From Psychrobacter vallis (GTDB taxonomy: Bacteria > Pseudomonadota > Gammaproteobacteria > Pseudomonadales > Moraxellaceae): a stretch of 64,000 nt of DNA. The notes under the pieces were generated by a model that did not search any database, had not been told where the DNA came from, and worked only from the letters and a program-made list of their open reading frames with translations. The translations under genes were made by a program, and so were the position numbers. Positions 46,226-56,490 of this stretch are shown here, piece after piece; within the stretch, counting starts at the first letter, position 1; every line of letters begins with the position of its first letter. The DNA lies in contig NZ_CAJHBU010000003.1 of assembly GCF_904846715.1 (NCBI RefSeq), positions 124,001 to 188,000 of the forward strand, written 5' to 3'.

Positions 46226-48931
46226 ATGGTTTGGACTCAAACAAAGCGGCATGTGCAACTTAGTAGCGGCCATCCTGATATTGCCACAAGCCTTATCCAG
46301 CAAGCTGATGTTATTGAAAGTTTATTGGGAATGCCACTGCCAGACAGTGTTTGGGATACGCCTGCTCTTATGCCTGTGCCCAGTGCTTATCCAAGTCCTT
46401 ATCATCACGACCAACGTGTACAGTCTTATCAAGAGCGACAGCTTGCTCTATATTGCGGCTACCGTATTAGCCTTACCTTATTACATCCGCAAGTGGGACT
46501 TAATATAAAAGATTGGATAGGGCAGAGTGTGTCGATTCAGTGGCACACTGGTAATGCTATACATTCAAATCAAATTCGCCATGGTATCGTTACGCAAGCC
46601 ACAGCCCTTGGTAGTAATAGTGGCATGGCAGCCTATCGTATTATCTGCGAGCCAGCTATAAGCCAGCTACGCTTCTCTAGCCACAACCGTCGTCACCATC
46701 ATCTTAGTCTTAGCGAGCTTATCACTGACATCATAAGCCCTTATGATATGGATATCGAAATTGACGAGCGTTTGAGTGATTGCCATATTCAGCACAGTGT
46801 GCAATACAATCAAACAGATCTGGCCTATTTAACACAGTATCTTGCTCTATATGGCATCACAGGCTATTACCGTCATGAAGCAGACAAGCATACTCTGGTA
46901 TTACTTCCCCATGATTGTGAGGACTTGCGTCCAGACACGAGTGACATCCATAGCACGCTCAGTCAGAATACGGCCAATCTTGCTGACAGACAAGACCGTA
47001 TCACTGCCATTCGTCCGCGTATTACCCAGTATATCCAACAAACCGACCTACATCGTTATGACAATCGGTTATTGAGTACCTATGGTGGCAGTAGCACTAG
47101 CGAACATTCTATTGATTCAAGCAGTCCAAACAGTCACAACCGCTTTTTGCATAGCCATACTCATTTTGATGATAAAGGTCTTGATCAACTTGCTACTCTC
47201 TATCAAAAAAATGCTCAGCAGCTTGCCAATCTAGGTAGCATCACAGGCAACATCCGGCATCTCTCTTTGCCAAGCGCTCACTATATCGATGGCAATCCTT
47301 ACGTGACTGAGCCAATAAGCCTGGCTTCTATTCATCACCGTATTAACAATCATATTCCTACCGATTGGTTGGGTATAGCACCCTTTGATCCGATGACTCT
47401 ACAGCCTTATTTAAAAAAGGATAGTGATGACGACACTGTCCATCATATTACTGCTTGCTACCTGCCATTTCCAAATCATCACCATATTCCCTTTGGCGAA
47501 CAGCTGACAAATCTTGGGCAACCGCATCCTAGTCTCACTGGTCTAATGAGTGCCAGTATTATCGATACTGTTAGTGGCAGCGCTATTGATACTGATCGTA
47601 ATCATCGTGCCCATATTCGCTATCATTGGCAACAGGATGAAGATGGACAGGAGAGCAGTAGTGACAGCGCTCATTGGATACCCATCGCCAGCCACCTCGT
47701 TGCCGACCACATGGGACAAACCCATCCGCTGCGGCATGGTCAGCACGTCCTTATCGACTTTATCGGTGGTGACATCACTCATCCCATCATCATCGGTAGT
47801 ACCCACAACGGTCGAGGCAATCGTGATGCCCAGCACAATAGCAGCGTCAGCGACACAGATGCCCTTGATGCCACCAGTCCCGCTTGGTTTATCAACCAAA
47901 GCCATCTATACCCCATAGATGGCATCAAAACCCAAAGTATTGACTCAAGCCGAACAGGGGACGCCAGCAAAGACAGCTTAACCAATGGTTATAACCAGCT
48001 CATGTTTGACGGCCATCCTGATAGTCCACAAATCAATCTCTATAGCACAAGCTACCAAAGCAGCCTCACAATAGGCCAGCTGTATCAGCACACCGACCAT
48101 GCGCGCGGTCAAGCGCGGGGACAAGGTATTAGTATAGAGACTGGGGCAGCCGCCAATATACAAGGCAGCAAAGGCTTGCACATCAGTAGCCGTACCAGCC
48201 CCCAGCATATGAGTCATAACAGTCACAGCAAACTACAAACGGCCGATCAGCATCAACAAGCATACGAGCAACTCGCCAATACCCATCAACCAGTAGGATT
48301 GGACGGTAGCGCCAATGACAAACCAAATGGTAGCCAAAACCAAGAAGACGCTCAAACGCCATTTATCAAGTTTAGTAAAGACACCAACGATGCCGCGCTT
48401 AACGAAGCTGGACAATGGCAACAAGCTAACCTGCTCATCGACTCACAGCGTCATCTTGCCATGCTAAGTGGACAGCATAGCCAATTTACCAGCACTCAAA
48501 ATACCCATAGTCATGCCACAGACAGTACCCATTATCATAGCCAAACTCAAATGAATCAGCTGGTCGCAGGCGATATCCACTACTACTCAAACAAAGCACA
48601 AACCCATACCGCAGCGTATGGTGATGTAACCATACAAGCACATAAAGCACAAATGCGCCTCGATAGCGAGCAAGTACTCCGTATCCATAGCCGTGACAGT
48701 ATTGAGATTATCGCCCCTGATACCCTAACCCTGAAAGCCGCTGGCAGTGGAATTGAGATATCAGGCGGTAATGTGACGTTTATTACACCGAGGCAGGTGG
48801 GCTATAAGGCGAGTAAGGTGGATTGGGGCAGTGGGGGTGGAGGTAGTTCAACGATTACTGTGCCTCAAGACGAGCTTGCTGACTGTGTTGCCAAAACGGC
48901 TAGTACGAGTAAAAAAGGTGGAGCTGTCTAA
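46226..48931 (+). CDS. vgrG: Type VI spike protein VgrG, cluster copy
   Basis: This is the VgrG encoded inside the core operon, 901 residues long. It has the gp27-like part (IVTQATALGSNSGMAAYRII, SELITDIISPYDMDIEIDER), the gp5/OB domain (HRAHIRYHWQQDEDGQESSS, HPLRHGQHVLIDFIGGDITH, PIIIGSTHNGRGNRD) and a DUF2345 beta-helix (AAGSGIEISGGNVTF). The sequence is rich in His, Ser and Gln throughout. The C-terminus (GGGGSSTITVPQDELADCVA, with a KKGG tail) may be the docking point for the adaptor. AGAGAAGGG lies before the ATG. The DUF4123 adaptor gene follows three bases after the stop. Confidence 0.93.
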   Translation: MVWTQTKRHVQLSSGHPDIATSLIQQADVIESLLGMPLPDSVWDTPALMPVPSAYPSPYHHDQRVQSYQERQLALYCGYRISLTLLHPQVGLNIKDWIGQSVSIQWHTGNAIHSNQIRHGIVTQATALGSNSGMAAYRIICEPAISQLRFSSHNRRHHHLSLSELITDIISPYDMDIEIDERLSDCHIQHSVQYNQTDLAYLTQYLALYGITGYYRHEADKHTLVLLPHDCEDLRPDTSDIHSTLSQNTANLADRQDRITAIRPRITQYIQQTDLHRYDNRLLSTYGGSSTSEHSIDSSSPNSHNRFLHSHTHFDDKGLDQLATLYQKNAQQLANLGSITGNIRHLSLPSAHYIDGNPYVTEPISLASIHHRINNHIPTDWLGIAPFDPMTLQPYLKKDSDDDTVHHITACYLPFPNHHHIPFGEQLTNLGQPHPSLTGLMSASIIDTVSGSAIDTDRNHRAHIRYHWQQDEDGQESSSDSAHWIPIASHLVADHMGQTHPLRHGQHVLIDFIGGDITHPIIIGSTHNGRGNRDAQHNSSVSDTDALDATSPAWFINQSHLYPIDGIKTQSIDSSRTGDASKDSLTNGYNQLMFDGHPDSPQINLYSTSYQSSLTIGQLYQHTDHARGQARGQGISIETGAAANIQGSKGLHISSRTSPQHMSHNSHSKLQTADQHQQAYEQLANTHQPVGLDGSANDKPNGSQNQEDAQTPFIKFSKDTNDAALNEAGQWQQANLLIDSQRHLAMLSGQHSQFTSTQNTHSHATDSTHYHSQTQMNQLVAGDIHYYSNKAQTHTAAYGDVTIQAHKAQMRLDSEQVLRIHSRDSIEIIAPDTLTLKAAGSGIEISGGNVTFITPRQVGYKASKVDWGSGGGGSSTITVPQDELADCVAKTASTSKKGGAV

Positions 48932-48933
48932 AT

Positions 48934-49806
48934 ATGTTATTACCACAAGTAGAGTGTCTTGATGATATTCAAGCCACGAAACAGTATCAAGATCAGCTCA
49001 AATCTGTGTACCAAATTATCTCAGAGAATCAGTATCAGCAGCTCACTGTGCTCATTGATTTAAATACGTATGGGACAGAAATATTTAACGTCCTTGACTG
49101 CGGCGTAGATTTGCCATTTGAGCGTATAAAACGCATTCATCATACCTTCAACGATGACTTAGCTCTTGTTGACATTCAGTTAGGTGACAGTACTGGTCAG
49201 CGCATACTAGAGCAACTATTGGCTCTAGCACTATATGAGAATATCAATGATATAGCAGGTAATCCGCATCCACGTAGCATTTGCTTGTGGTTGTTTGAGC
49301 AACCGATTACTGAAAAGCTAAAACAAAGTCTGTATCTGATAGGACAAGCATATGGACTAGGATCAAACAAGCGCCGTTATCTGCGTTACTGGGATCCGAG
49401 AGTAATACAGTTGTTGGACTATTTATGGACAGCGCCACAAAAGCTGCAAATTTACCAGTTGGGGCTCTCTCATATTTATTATGTTGATTGGAATAACAAA
49501 ATGAAGGTACTAACGTTGCCGATACCCAATAAGGTATATCCGTCTAATATTGAAGCAGCATTGGAGCAGCTCAGGCCTTTACCCTTTAGATTTAATCAGC
49601 AGCAGTGGCAACTGCTTGAGCAAACAGAGTGGATAAATATGATATTTCGGCAACTGAAAGAACAAATAGTGATCAACGCTCAATCTTATGAAATTGTCAT
49701 GAGCCAAGCATTATTGATTGCCAAGCGTCAAATGACGCAGCAGCAGGCGGTTAATAATATTATTGAGGGTTTGGAGCAGCCTAGAAGCCAGGGAGTAGCG
49801 GGATGA
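48934..49806 (+). CDS. DUF4123 effector adaptor (Tap/TEC-like)
   Basis: DUF4123 proteins load a specific effector onto a VgrG in the cytoplasm. The 290-residue protein has the expected layout: an N-terminal YQIISENQYQQLTVLIDLNT, a middle PHPRSICLWLFEQPITEKLK and RRYLRYWDPRVIQLLDYLW, the family-typical YYRF/WDPRV motif. It lies between vgrG (3-bp gap) and the large effector (ATGA overlap), the usual place of an adaptor. It is probably needed for export of that effector. Confidence 0.85.
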   Translation: MLLPQVECLDDIQATKQYQDQLKSVYQIISENQYQQLTVLIDLNTYGTEIFNVLDCGVDLPFERIKRIHHTFNDDLALVDIQLGDSTGQRILEQLLALALYENINDIAGNPHPRSICLWLFEQPITEKLKQSLYLIGQAYGLGSNKRRYLRYWDPRVIQLLDYLWTAPQKLQIYQLGLSHIYYVDWNNKMKVLTLPIPNKVYPSNIEAALEQLRPLPFRFNQQQWQLLEQTEWINMIFRQLKEQIVINAQSYEIVMSQALLIAKRQMTQQQAVNNIIEGLEQPRSQGVAG

Positions 49807-52800
49807 GTAATGATTTAAGCTTTATGAATAGATTGACAAGTAATCATAAAAGTTCCCAAGATAAAAAGAAAGCTGAGCCTGTAGTATTAGAGCTAGAATA
49901 TGAAATCCCTACGGATGACCCATCAGTCAAGAAATGCGATTATGAATGTGGAAAAACGGGTATTCCGATATTACCTGTGGCGTTTAGTAAAACAGATTAT
50001 AAAGTAGCGACCCAAGATGAGCGGTGTTTCGCCCACGAGATTGCCTCTATAGCATCTACTCATACTGCTGTTGCGAGCCTACCAAATCATGCTTATCTTT
50101 ATTGTTATATAGAAGATAGTGAAGGATATAGTTTTAAAGAGTATTACACAGGTGCAGATGGAGCATTTAAACGTACTCAATCGTATTCTGACAAAGATTT
50201 TAAAGAAAGAGCCAGTGGATCTGGACAAATAGACGTACAAAACATAAATGAGTCTGACAGTGATACTTCTGAAGAAGATGTACAGCCATTCACCTGTAAT
50301 AAAAAAGAACATAGTACGTTGGATAGTAAATATATTACTTTGCTTCAAGGAGATACGGCATGGCTAATGGTGAGCCATGCCAAACTGAGTAAACCCACAT
50401 TAAAGAAATATATCGAAGATGAAACACTACGTAATAAACGTATGCAAAAGTTTGTCGCTGATGAATTAACAGGTAATAAAAATACCATTAATATGAGCAC
50501 TAATGAAGTTGGGTATATAAAGAGTTTTTCTCAACGTAAACAGCTTACCCAAGGTGGAGATATTAGTAATAAGGTTAATGCGTTAGAGAAAAATGGAGAT
50601 AGTAAAGTATCGGGAAGCGTCCTAGCCGCATTATCACTGTACCAAAGTATGCAAAGAAGCATCGTAGAATACGATGAAGGTCTTGCTTTAGAAATAAAAC
50701 CCATGATGGTTGCCTTACCTGATCCTGTAGGAGAGGTCATTGCAGCAGCAGAGAAACGAAACTACTTGATTAGTCAACTCAGTGAGCTATCAGAAAATAA
50801 TGATTATATTCGTAAAACTATTAATGCTTTAATCATAAAAAATCTTGAAAAAGCAAGTATTAAGACAACGGAGTTTAAGGGCAAAAAGTTCTTTAACGCG
50901 GGTAATAACGACTATCTTGGCACTTTGTTAAATATAGGGTTCTCAGATACTGACCCAGATGATTTGATATTTAAGCATATCGATAAGAGCAGTTATGAAT
51001 CTTATCTACAGTCTTCCCAAAAAATAATTTCCCTTAAAAAAGAAATTGTTAATGCTCGTAAAGTCTTTGTCAAAGCAATCACCAGTGAAGAATTCAAATT
51101 TATTATTGAAAGTGACTTTGACATTGAGCTTGTTCACGATGAACAGACTGCTAAATATTTTGAGGCGATGATTGCTTCTTGTATTGCAGGCTGTGGTATT
51201 GATGATAGTAATATTGGTATCCCACAAAGCATGCTTGATGCTTTTGAGTCTACTGCACCAAAAAGTGATATGGCCACTGAAGAGGAGTTTAAAAAAGTAT
51301 TATTGCCTCAGATCAGTAGTAGCATCAAAATCAATCAAAACTGGCTATTCAAAGCACTTGGCGGTTTGGATAAGGAGCTAGTCGAGATTATTTATGACTT
51401 TAGCAAGAAAGATAGAGCTTCTGAAGCAGTAGGTGCTGGAATAGGCTATACGGTCGAAGGGGTTAGTGCTGCGACGTTGAATAAGATAACAGTCAACAGT
51501 AATCGAAGCGCTGCTATCAATAAAGGTAAATTGATTCAGACACTAAGTCAAAATTTATTAGCATTGAGTTTTTATGATTCAAAAGCATTTAGAAATTTGT
51601 ATAAAACACTTGAACTTAGTATCTATGGTCATTCAGGATTAGTAGTTGTTCCTAAAAAGGTGACTGCCACAGCTGATACTATGGCTGCCTTTGCAAATTT
51701 CGCCTTAGGCTCAGTGCTTCCAAAATCAGTCGTTAATAGAATTAATGAAAGAGCCAGACAAGCTCAAAGAGGTGTAACCAGTATCTTGGAAACCGTTACT
51801 GATACTAATATTGTGCGTACGCCACAGATTGATAATTTGCAGCAGGCTAAAACGCAAGTTTTGTATTATTTTGATGAAGCTTTTTCAACAGGTAAAGGTA
51901 TGAGTGCCTTAAGCCAGCTAAATGATGGTCAGCGTCCCATTAATCTTGATCAATTAGACGCTGAAGCATTAGCTGCTAGAGCTATTGAATGGCATGACAA
52001 CATCAAAAAAGGTGCGATAGGAGCCACAGGAGTTTTATCTGGTTTCATCGCATTTCTCCAGTTAAAAGCAGTGATTGCTAGTGTACCAGCGATTGCCAGA
52101 TTAAAATACGCAGGTGACTCGCTTCGATTAACGCAAGAGCAATTGGGCACAGTAAGTTCTGGGCTTGCACTGGTGACGGCTAGTATGGATGTGACCGCTT
52201 CAGGAGCAGGCTTACTGGGCAAGACCAGCTTTGCAAACAGACTGGTCTATCGGGCAGGATGGATAGGAGTGGTCGGCGCGACGTTTGAGGTAGGCAGTTT
52301 AGCGATTTATGGCTATCGTAAGTTTAATGATGGGAATAGGATGTCTGCCGTGATGACAGCTGGAGCGGGAGCATCAATAACTGCTTCAGCAGTGGCGGGC
52401 TTGATTTATGGTTATGGGGTGGCAAACGCTGCAACTGGTGGCGCGGCAGCTATTCCTGGTGCGCCACTACTTGGTGTTATGATGATAGGCATGACGCTAA
52501 GTTATGTCTTTCAACGCTTGGCTTACAAATGTGATGATAAAAACAATACATTAATAGAGTATTGGTTAGACAACAGCGTGTTTGGTCATAAAGCCATGCG
52601 AGGACAAAATTACTATCTGATAAATCCGTTTCAGACACAGCCAGCTTTTGTTAATCTAGAACAAGATATCAGTGGTTTTATTACAGCTTGCACCTTATTT
52701 TTAGCCAATAATCGTTTGCAAACCTTTCAAGGTAATGTACCTGTGGCGCACGAAATAAGCACAAACAGTGAGATAAGACTTCCGCCAGTCCTTGAAATTG

Positions 52801-53183
52801 TAAAAGAGCATCTGACCTTATTTGAAAGTCAGATCCACATTGGAAATTGGGACAAAGCAAGTCAACTGACTATAGAAGTAGTCGCTGACAAAAACGGCAG
52901 AGAACAAAACCTATATAAAGCGACATTCTATAACTCTACTAGCGATGAACCGGTTGCTAGTACTATTACGTCATTAGCCATTGAGAGATTACTACCTATA
53001 GTGACAAAAAAAGAGACTGAAAAAGAATCGGAACCTCAATTTATTATTGATACACAGTTATTAAAGTTTGAACCCCATAATATTAATAAGGCAAAAGTTA
53101 TCGTTACTTATATGGCTGATACCAGCCGCAATCCGCCATATCCTTTAAAAGATATTAGCTATTTAGATAATAATAAATATTAA
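49803..53183 (+). CDS. T6SS effector, VasX-like pore-forming toxin
   Basis: The 1126-residue protein has an N-terminal domain like the VasX N-terminal region (about 30-115: CGKTGIPILPVAFSKTDYKV, then LPNHAYLYCYIEDSEGYSFK and EYYTGADGAFKR). A long middle part is helical and charged. The C-terminal third has strongly hydrophobic helices at about 735-910 (GATGVLSGFIAFLQLKAVIA, VGATFEVGSLAIYGYRKF, GAGASITASAVAGLIYGYGV, GVMMIGMTLSYVFQRLAYKC), as in colicin-type pore formers. It is encoded directly after its adaptor. The following membrane proteins fit an immunity role. The C-terminal ~200 residues after the helices are of unknown function. Its target should be the membrane of rival cells. Confidence 0.78.
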   Translation: MSNDLSFMNRLTSNHKSSQDKKKAEPVVLELEYEIPTDDPSVKKCDYECGKTGIPILPVAFSKTDYKVATQDERCFAHEIASIASTHTAVASLPNHAYLYCYIEDSEGYSFKEYYTGADGAFKRTQSYSDKDFKERASGSGQIDVQNINESDSDTSEEDVQPFTCNKKEHSTLDSKYITLLQGDTAWLMVSHAKLSKPTLKKYIEDETLRNKRMQKFVADELTGNKNTINMSTNEVGYIKSFSQRKQLTQGGDISNKVNALEKNGDSKVSGSVLAALSLYQSMQRSIVEYDEGLALEIKPMMVALPDPVGEVIAAAEKRNYLISQLSELSENNDYIRKTINALIIKNLEKASIKTTEFKGKKFFNAGNNDYLGTLLNIGFSDTDPDDLIFKHIDKSSYESYLQSSQKIISLKKEIVNARKVFVKAITSEEFKFIIESDFDIELVHDEQTAKYFEAMIASCIAGCGIDDSNIGIPQSMLDAFESTAPKSDMATEEEFKKVLLPQISSSIKINQNWLFKALGGLDKELVEIIYDFSKKDRASEAVGAGIGYTVEGVSAATLNKITVNSNRSAAINKGKLIQTLSQNLLALSFYDSKAFRNLYKTLELSIYGHSGLVVVPKKVTATADTMAAFANFALGSVLPKSVVNRINERARQAQRGVTSILETVTDTNIVRTPQIDNLQQAKTQVLYYFDEAFSTGKGMSALSQLNDGQRPINLDQLDAEALAARAIEWHDNIKKGAIGATGVLSGFIAFLQLKAVIASVPAIARLKYAGDSLRLTQEQLGTVSSGLALVTASMDVTASGAGLLGKTSFANRLVYRAGWIGVVGATFEVGSLAIYGYRKFNDGNRMSAVMTAGAGASITASAVAGLIYGYGVANAATGGAAAIPGAPLLGVMMIGMTLSYVFQRLAYKCDDKNNTLIEYWLDNSVFGHKAMRGQNYYLINPFQTQPAFVNLEQDISGFITACTLFLANNRLQTFQGNVPVAHEISTNSEIRLPPVLEIVKEHLTLFESQIHIGNWDKASQLTIEVVADKNGREQNLYKATFYNSTSDEPVASTITSLAIERLLPIVTKKETEKESEPQFIIDTQLLKFEPHNINKAKVIVTYMADTSRNPPYPLKDISYLDNNKY

Positions 53184-53209
53184 AAAATATACTTGAGTTG
53201 AATTCTGCT

Positions 53210-54271
53210 ATGATCTTACCCACTCCTCCCATACCTCCTGTCGGTAAAATAATCAGTCGCCCTTGCGAGGGAGATATTCCTAACTTTAAAGAAAAAAATG
53301 CCAGTATTGAGAGGCTAAGTAAACTTGCTCATGAGGTCAATCCAGACTATTTGTTATTTCATCCTAGTATTAATTCTATTCAAAACGTATGGCTTTTAGC
53401 GTCATATTGTGGTGCATGGTTAGGTGGGCAGAATATATTTTTCTTGTTGGCGGTTATATATGATTATATTTTTTTAAGTCCTTTCGATATTGTTGGTCTT
53501 TCATTAATAATGATGCTGATTATACTGATATCAATCTTATCATTCGGTGCATTTTTTACTCTAAAACAACTAAAAAGAAAGCAATCTCGCTACCATAAAA
53601 TATTGCTATTAAAAAATACTCAACAAATCGCTTATTATGAGCATAAGCGTAAGCAAGACCCTATCTTTCATTTGGTCAATTACAGAGATATTACTGCCTC
53701 CATAAGGCGCAATGAAGGTTTAGTGTATGAAGCCCTAAACTTGCATGTGATTGATCCTAAAACCAACCAAAGCATCCAAAGCATCAATCTTGAAGACATG
53801 CAGCTCAACCCTTATGACCAGTGGACATTTATTCGAACCTATATGGAACGTCCCGCTGAAGAGCTACCGCTTGACCCAAGATACGCTCACGCTTGTCCAA
53901 CAGATGTTAGCACCTCATTATTGGCTTGTGCTGATATCGCTCAAGAAAAGAAAAATAAGGGCTTAACAGGGTTACGTCATGAAGTGACTGTCATGGGTTG
54001 GTTACGTGCTTGCACCGTTAGCTACTTAGATCTTGCTGAAGGCAATATTTATCAATCAAGCGCCAATCCTGCACTGCATCCTGAAGTGCAACGTCGGTGC
54101 ATGTGGGATGGAAAAAATAATCCTTATAATATCTTGCCTGTCACGGCAGAGCGGCAAGCGGCCTTTGCTAACCAAAATCAAAAAGTTAAGCAAAAATGGT
54201 ATTCAGGCATTGCGATCAATGCGACATGGTTTATCGGGTCAATACTGTATGTAATGTTGGTGATTGCTTAG
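53210..54271 (+). CDS. Membrane protein, probable immunity (type A, copy 1)
   Basis: The protein (354 residues) has two to three hydrophobic segments near 60-115 (IFFLLAVIYDYIFLSPFDIV, MMLIILISILSFGAFFTLKQ), a cytoplasmic domain with KILLLKNTQQIAYYEHKRKQ and EDMQLNPYDQWTFIRTYMER, and a last helix (INATWFIGSILYVMLVIA). It lies 26 bp after the pore-forming effector gene, where an immunity gene is expected. Its C-terminal half is nearly identical to the copy at 56491. It may belong to the DUF6708 group of T6SS-linked membrane proteins, but I cannot verify this. I chose ATG 53210; a TTG at 53198 would add four residues. Confidence 0.6.
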   Translation: MILPTPPIPPVGKIISRPCEGDIPNFKEKNASIERLSKLAHEVNPDYLLFHPSINSIQNVWLLASYCGAWLGGQNIFFLLAVIYDYIFLSPFDIVGLSLIMMLIILISILSFGAFFTLKQLKRKQSRYHKILLLKNTQQIAYYEHKRKQDPIFHLVNYRDITASIRRNEGLVYEALNLHVIDPKTNQSIQSINLEDMQLNPYDQWTFIRTYMERPAEELPLDPRYAHACPTDVSTSLLACADIAQEKKNKGLTGLRHEVTVMGWLRACTVSYLDLAEGNIYQSSANPALHPEVQRRCMWDGKNNPYNILPVTAERQAAFANQNQKVKQKWYSGIAINATWFIGSILYVMLVIA

Positions 54272-54292
54272 ATGAAAATTGGAAGGCTTTAA

Positions 54293-55369
54293 ATGCAATT
54301 ACGCGACGACTTCGCCAAACATATTAGTGAGCTTCACAATCCTATTGACCGTCCTTATACCGCTAGTATAGACAAAAGCTTATTAAAGAACACTGAAGAT
54401 ATTGAACATCTTAACAAAGAAATTCACGACGTCAATCCTGATTACTTAACATTCCTACCTGCGTACTTTTGGGTGTTTTATTTTGCGATTGGCTGGGTTT
54501 ATTTTTCTTCACATTTTTTTGTAGCTACTTTCATTGGCGATATATTTTACAAAGATATGTTTAAGGGAGGTGTGTCTTTAGGAGGTATTTTCTACTTTAG
54601 AGTATTCTTTCTAATAGCTTTATTCATAGTTGCTTGTACACCTCTAATCCTACTTCTCTATCAATTTATTAGAAAATATCCCATTCGCACCCAATACTAC
54701 TTTTTAAAAAAAGAGCAAAAGATAGCCTACTACTACCGTCCACTCTGGAAGTTTAGACAGTCCTACGAGCTTAAGATAGTAGATTATAAAGACATACGCC
54801 CAGACTTGCATCAGGACCCATACAATCGAGCTTATACACCGCTCAATCTCTACGTCGCTGATCCTGAAACAGGCGATATTACCCATCATCTAAAGCTAGA
54901 AGATTATAGAGTCAATCCGCGCGTACAATGGGCATTTATCCGCACCTATATGGAAAGCCCTGTGGATGAGCTTCCAATAGACAATGAAATCTGCCAAGCT
55001 TATCCAGTTGATACTAGTGGCTCACTATTTGCCTGTGCCGATATTATCTATCGTAAAAACGGCATACTGTCTAGCGATCATTCTGGCGGTGGTCAGATCA
55101 TGGTCTTTATAATAGGCTCAATAATAGCTTTAGGTAATCTATTTCAGGCTAATCATTACCAATGTACCAAGCGAGCCATCCTACATCCAGAAGTTCAGAA
55201 GCTACTCACATGGGACGGTCAAGACAATCCTTATCCTATTCAGCCCATAACTGATGAAGCCAAATTAGCCTTTGAAGGTAGAAATTGGGAAGTTAATGTC
55301 AGATGGGTATGTATCATACTTATTAATGTTAGTTTATTTGCTTGGGCGGTAATGGCTTATAATAGTTGA
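54293..55369 (+). CDS. Membrane protein, probable immunity (type B, copy 1)
   Basis: This 358-residue protein resembles the type A protein in outline but is a separate subgroup. It has LNKEIHDVNPDYLTFLPAYF, two hydrophobic segments (about 60-120), the FLKKEQKIAYYYRPLWKFRQ and LKIVDYKDIRPDLHQDPYNR blocks, EDYRVNPRVQWAFIRTYMES, and a C-terminal helix. The motif VNPDY near the start, NP followed by QWxFIRTYME, and the PEVQKLLTWDGQDNPYPI region are shared with type A. TGGAAGG precedes the ATG. It is about 22 bp after copy A1. Confidence 0.6.
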   Translation: MQLRDDFAKHISELHNPIDRPYTASIDKSLLKNTEDIEHLNKEIHDVNPDYLTFLPAYFWVFYFAIGWVYFSSHFFVATFIGDIFYKDMFKGGVSLGGIFYFRVFFLIALFIVACTPLILLLYQFIRKYPIRTQYYFLKKEQKIAYYYRPLWKFRQSYELKIVDYKDIRPDLHQDPYNRAYTPLNLYVADPETGDITHHLKLEDYRVNPRVQWAFIRTYMESPVDELPIDNEICQAYPVDTSGSLFACADIIYRKNGILSSDHSGGGQIMVFIIGSIIALGNLFQANHYQCTKRAILHPEVQKLLTWDGQDNPYPIQPITDEAKLAFEGRNWEVNVRWVCIILINVSLFAWAVMAYNS

Positions 55370-55388
55370 TGGAAATTGAGACAAGCCA

Positions 55389-56456
55389 ATGATTGAAGAC
55401 AAGCACAGTGAATTTGCTAAACATGTTAATGAGCTACAAGAAGTTCTTGAAAGTCCGTATAGTAGCGAGATAAATAAAGGTTTATTAGAAGAAGGAGAAG
55501 ACATTGAGCATCTTAACAAAGAGATTGCCAACATTAATCCTGATTATATGACTTTCTTACCTAGCTACTTTTGGTATTGGTATTTCTGCATAGGCTGGGT
55601 TTATTTTTCTACATTTTGGCTAGGTAACTATTTTTTGCAAGATATTGGAGAAGTTGTATTTATAAATGGTAATTTTGACTTATTTGATATAATACTTACT
55701 TTTTTCTGGCTACTTGTGTTTGGTACTCCTCTTTTCTTACTCTTCTATCAATTTATCAGAAAGCATCCGTACCGCATTCAATACTACTTCTTAAAAAAAG
55801 AACAAAAAGTAGCTTACTACTACCGACCATCACTGCAGTTTTTTAAACCCTTTGAATTAAAGATAGTAGACTACAAAGACATCATTCCTGAAATACATAC
55901 AATCAAACACAACACGGCTTACACGCCATTAAATCTATATATTGCAGACCCTAAAACAGGAGGTATTACCCATCATATCAAACCACATGATGTCTCAGTT
56001 AATCCTCGGGTGCATTGGGCGTTTATTCGCACCTATATGGAAGGTGATGCCGCCGACTTACCGATAAATCCTGAGTTCTGTGAGGCTTATCCAGCAGAAA
56101 ACAGTAAATCACTATTTGCTTGTAGCGATATTGTCTTTCGCAAATACGGTATTCTCAATACGCACCATTCAGGCGCTGGCGGCATCGTTATGCTTATAAT
56201 TAGCTCAATATATGCGCTTGGTTACTTATTACAAGGCAATAACTACCAGTGTGCTGAACAAGCCATATTACATCCTGATGTTAAGAAATTACTGACATGG
56301 GATGGTAAAGATAATCCTTATCCCATACAACCAATCACTGCTGAGGCCGAAAAAGCATTTCAAGGTAAGAGTTGGCAAGTTAACCTTAGATGGATAGTGG
56401 CTATATTAATTAACATAAGTTTGTTTGTGTGGGCGGTGGTGGCTTATAATAGCTAG
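55389..56456 (+). CDS. Membrane protein, probable immunity (type B, copy 2)
   Basis: This 355-residue protein is a close paralogue of the preceding type B protein: EDIEHLNKEIANINPDYMTF, YYFLKKEQKVAYYYRPSLQF, VNPRVHWAFIRTYMEGDAAD and DVKKLLTWDGKDNPYPIQPI. The hydrophobic segments near 65-120 are more diverged than the soluble core, and the C-terminal helix is conserved (INISLFVWAVVAYNS). It follows copy B1 by 19 bp. Divergence between paralogues suggests protection against more than one toxin variant. Confidence 0.6.
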   Translation: MIEDKHSEFAKHVNELQEVLESPYSSEINKGLLEEGEDIEHLNKEIANINPDYMTFLPSYFWYWYFCIGWVYFSTFWLGNYFLQDIGEVVFINGNFDLFDIILTFFWLLVFGTPLFLLFYQFIRKHPYRIQYYFLKKEQKVAYYYRPSLQFFKPFELKIVDYKDIIPEIHTIKHNTAYTPLNLYIADPKTGGITHHIKPHDVSVNPRVHWAFIRTYMEGDAADLPINPEFCEAYPAENSKSLFACSDIVFRKYGILNTHHSGAGGIVMLIISSIYALGYLLQGNNYQCAEQAILHPDVKKLLTWDGKDNPYPIQPITAEAEKAFQGKSWQVNLRWIVAILINISLFVWAVVAYNS

Positions 56457-56490
56457 TCAATATTGCTCGCTAATCACATGTTGTCTAACT

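Noticed and set aside
47543..47918. Overlapping reading frames on both strands inside vgrG
   Set aside because: They are out-of-frame readings of the vgrG OB-domain region, with low-complexity composition and no start signals.
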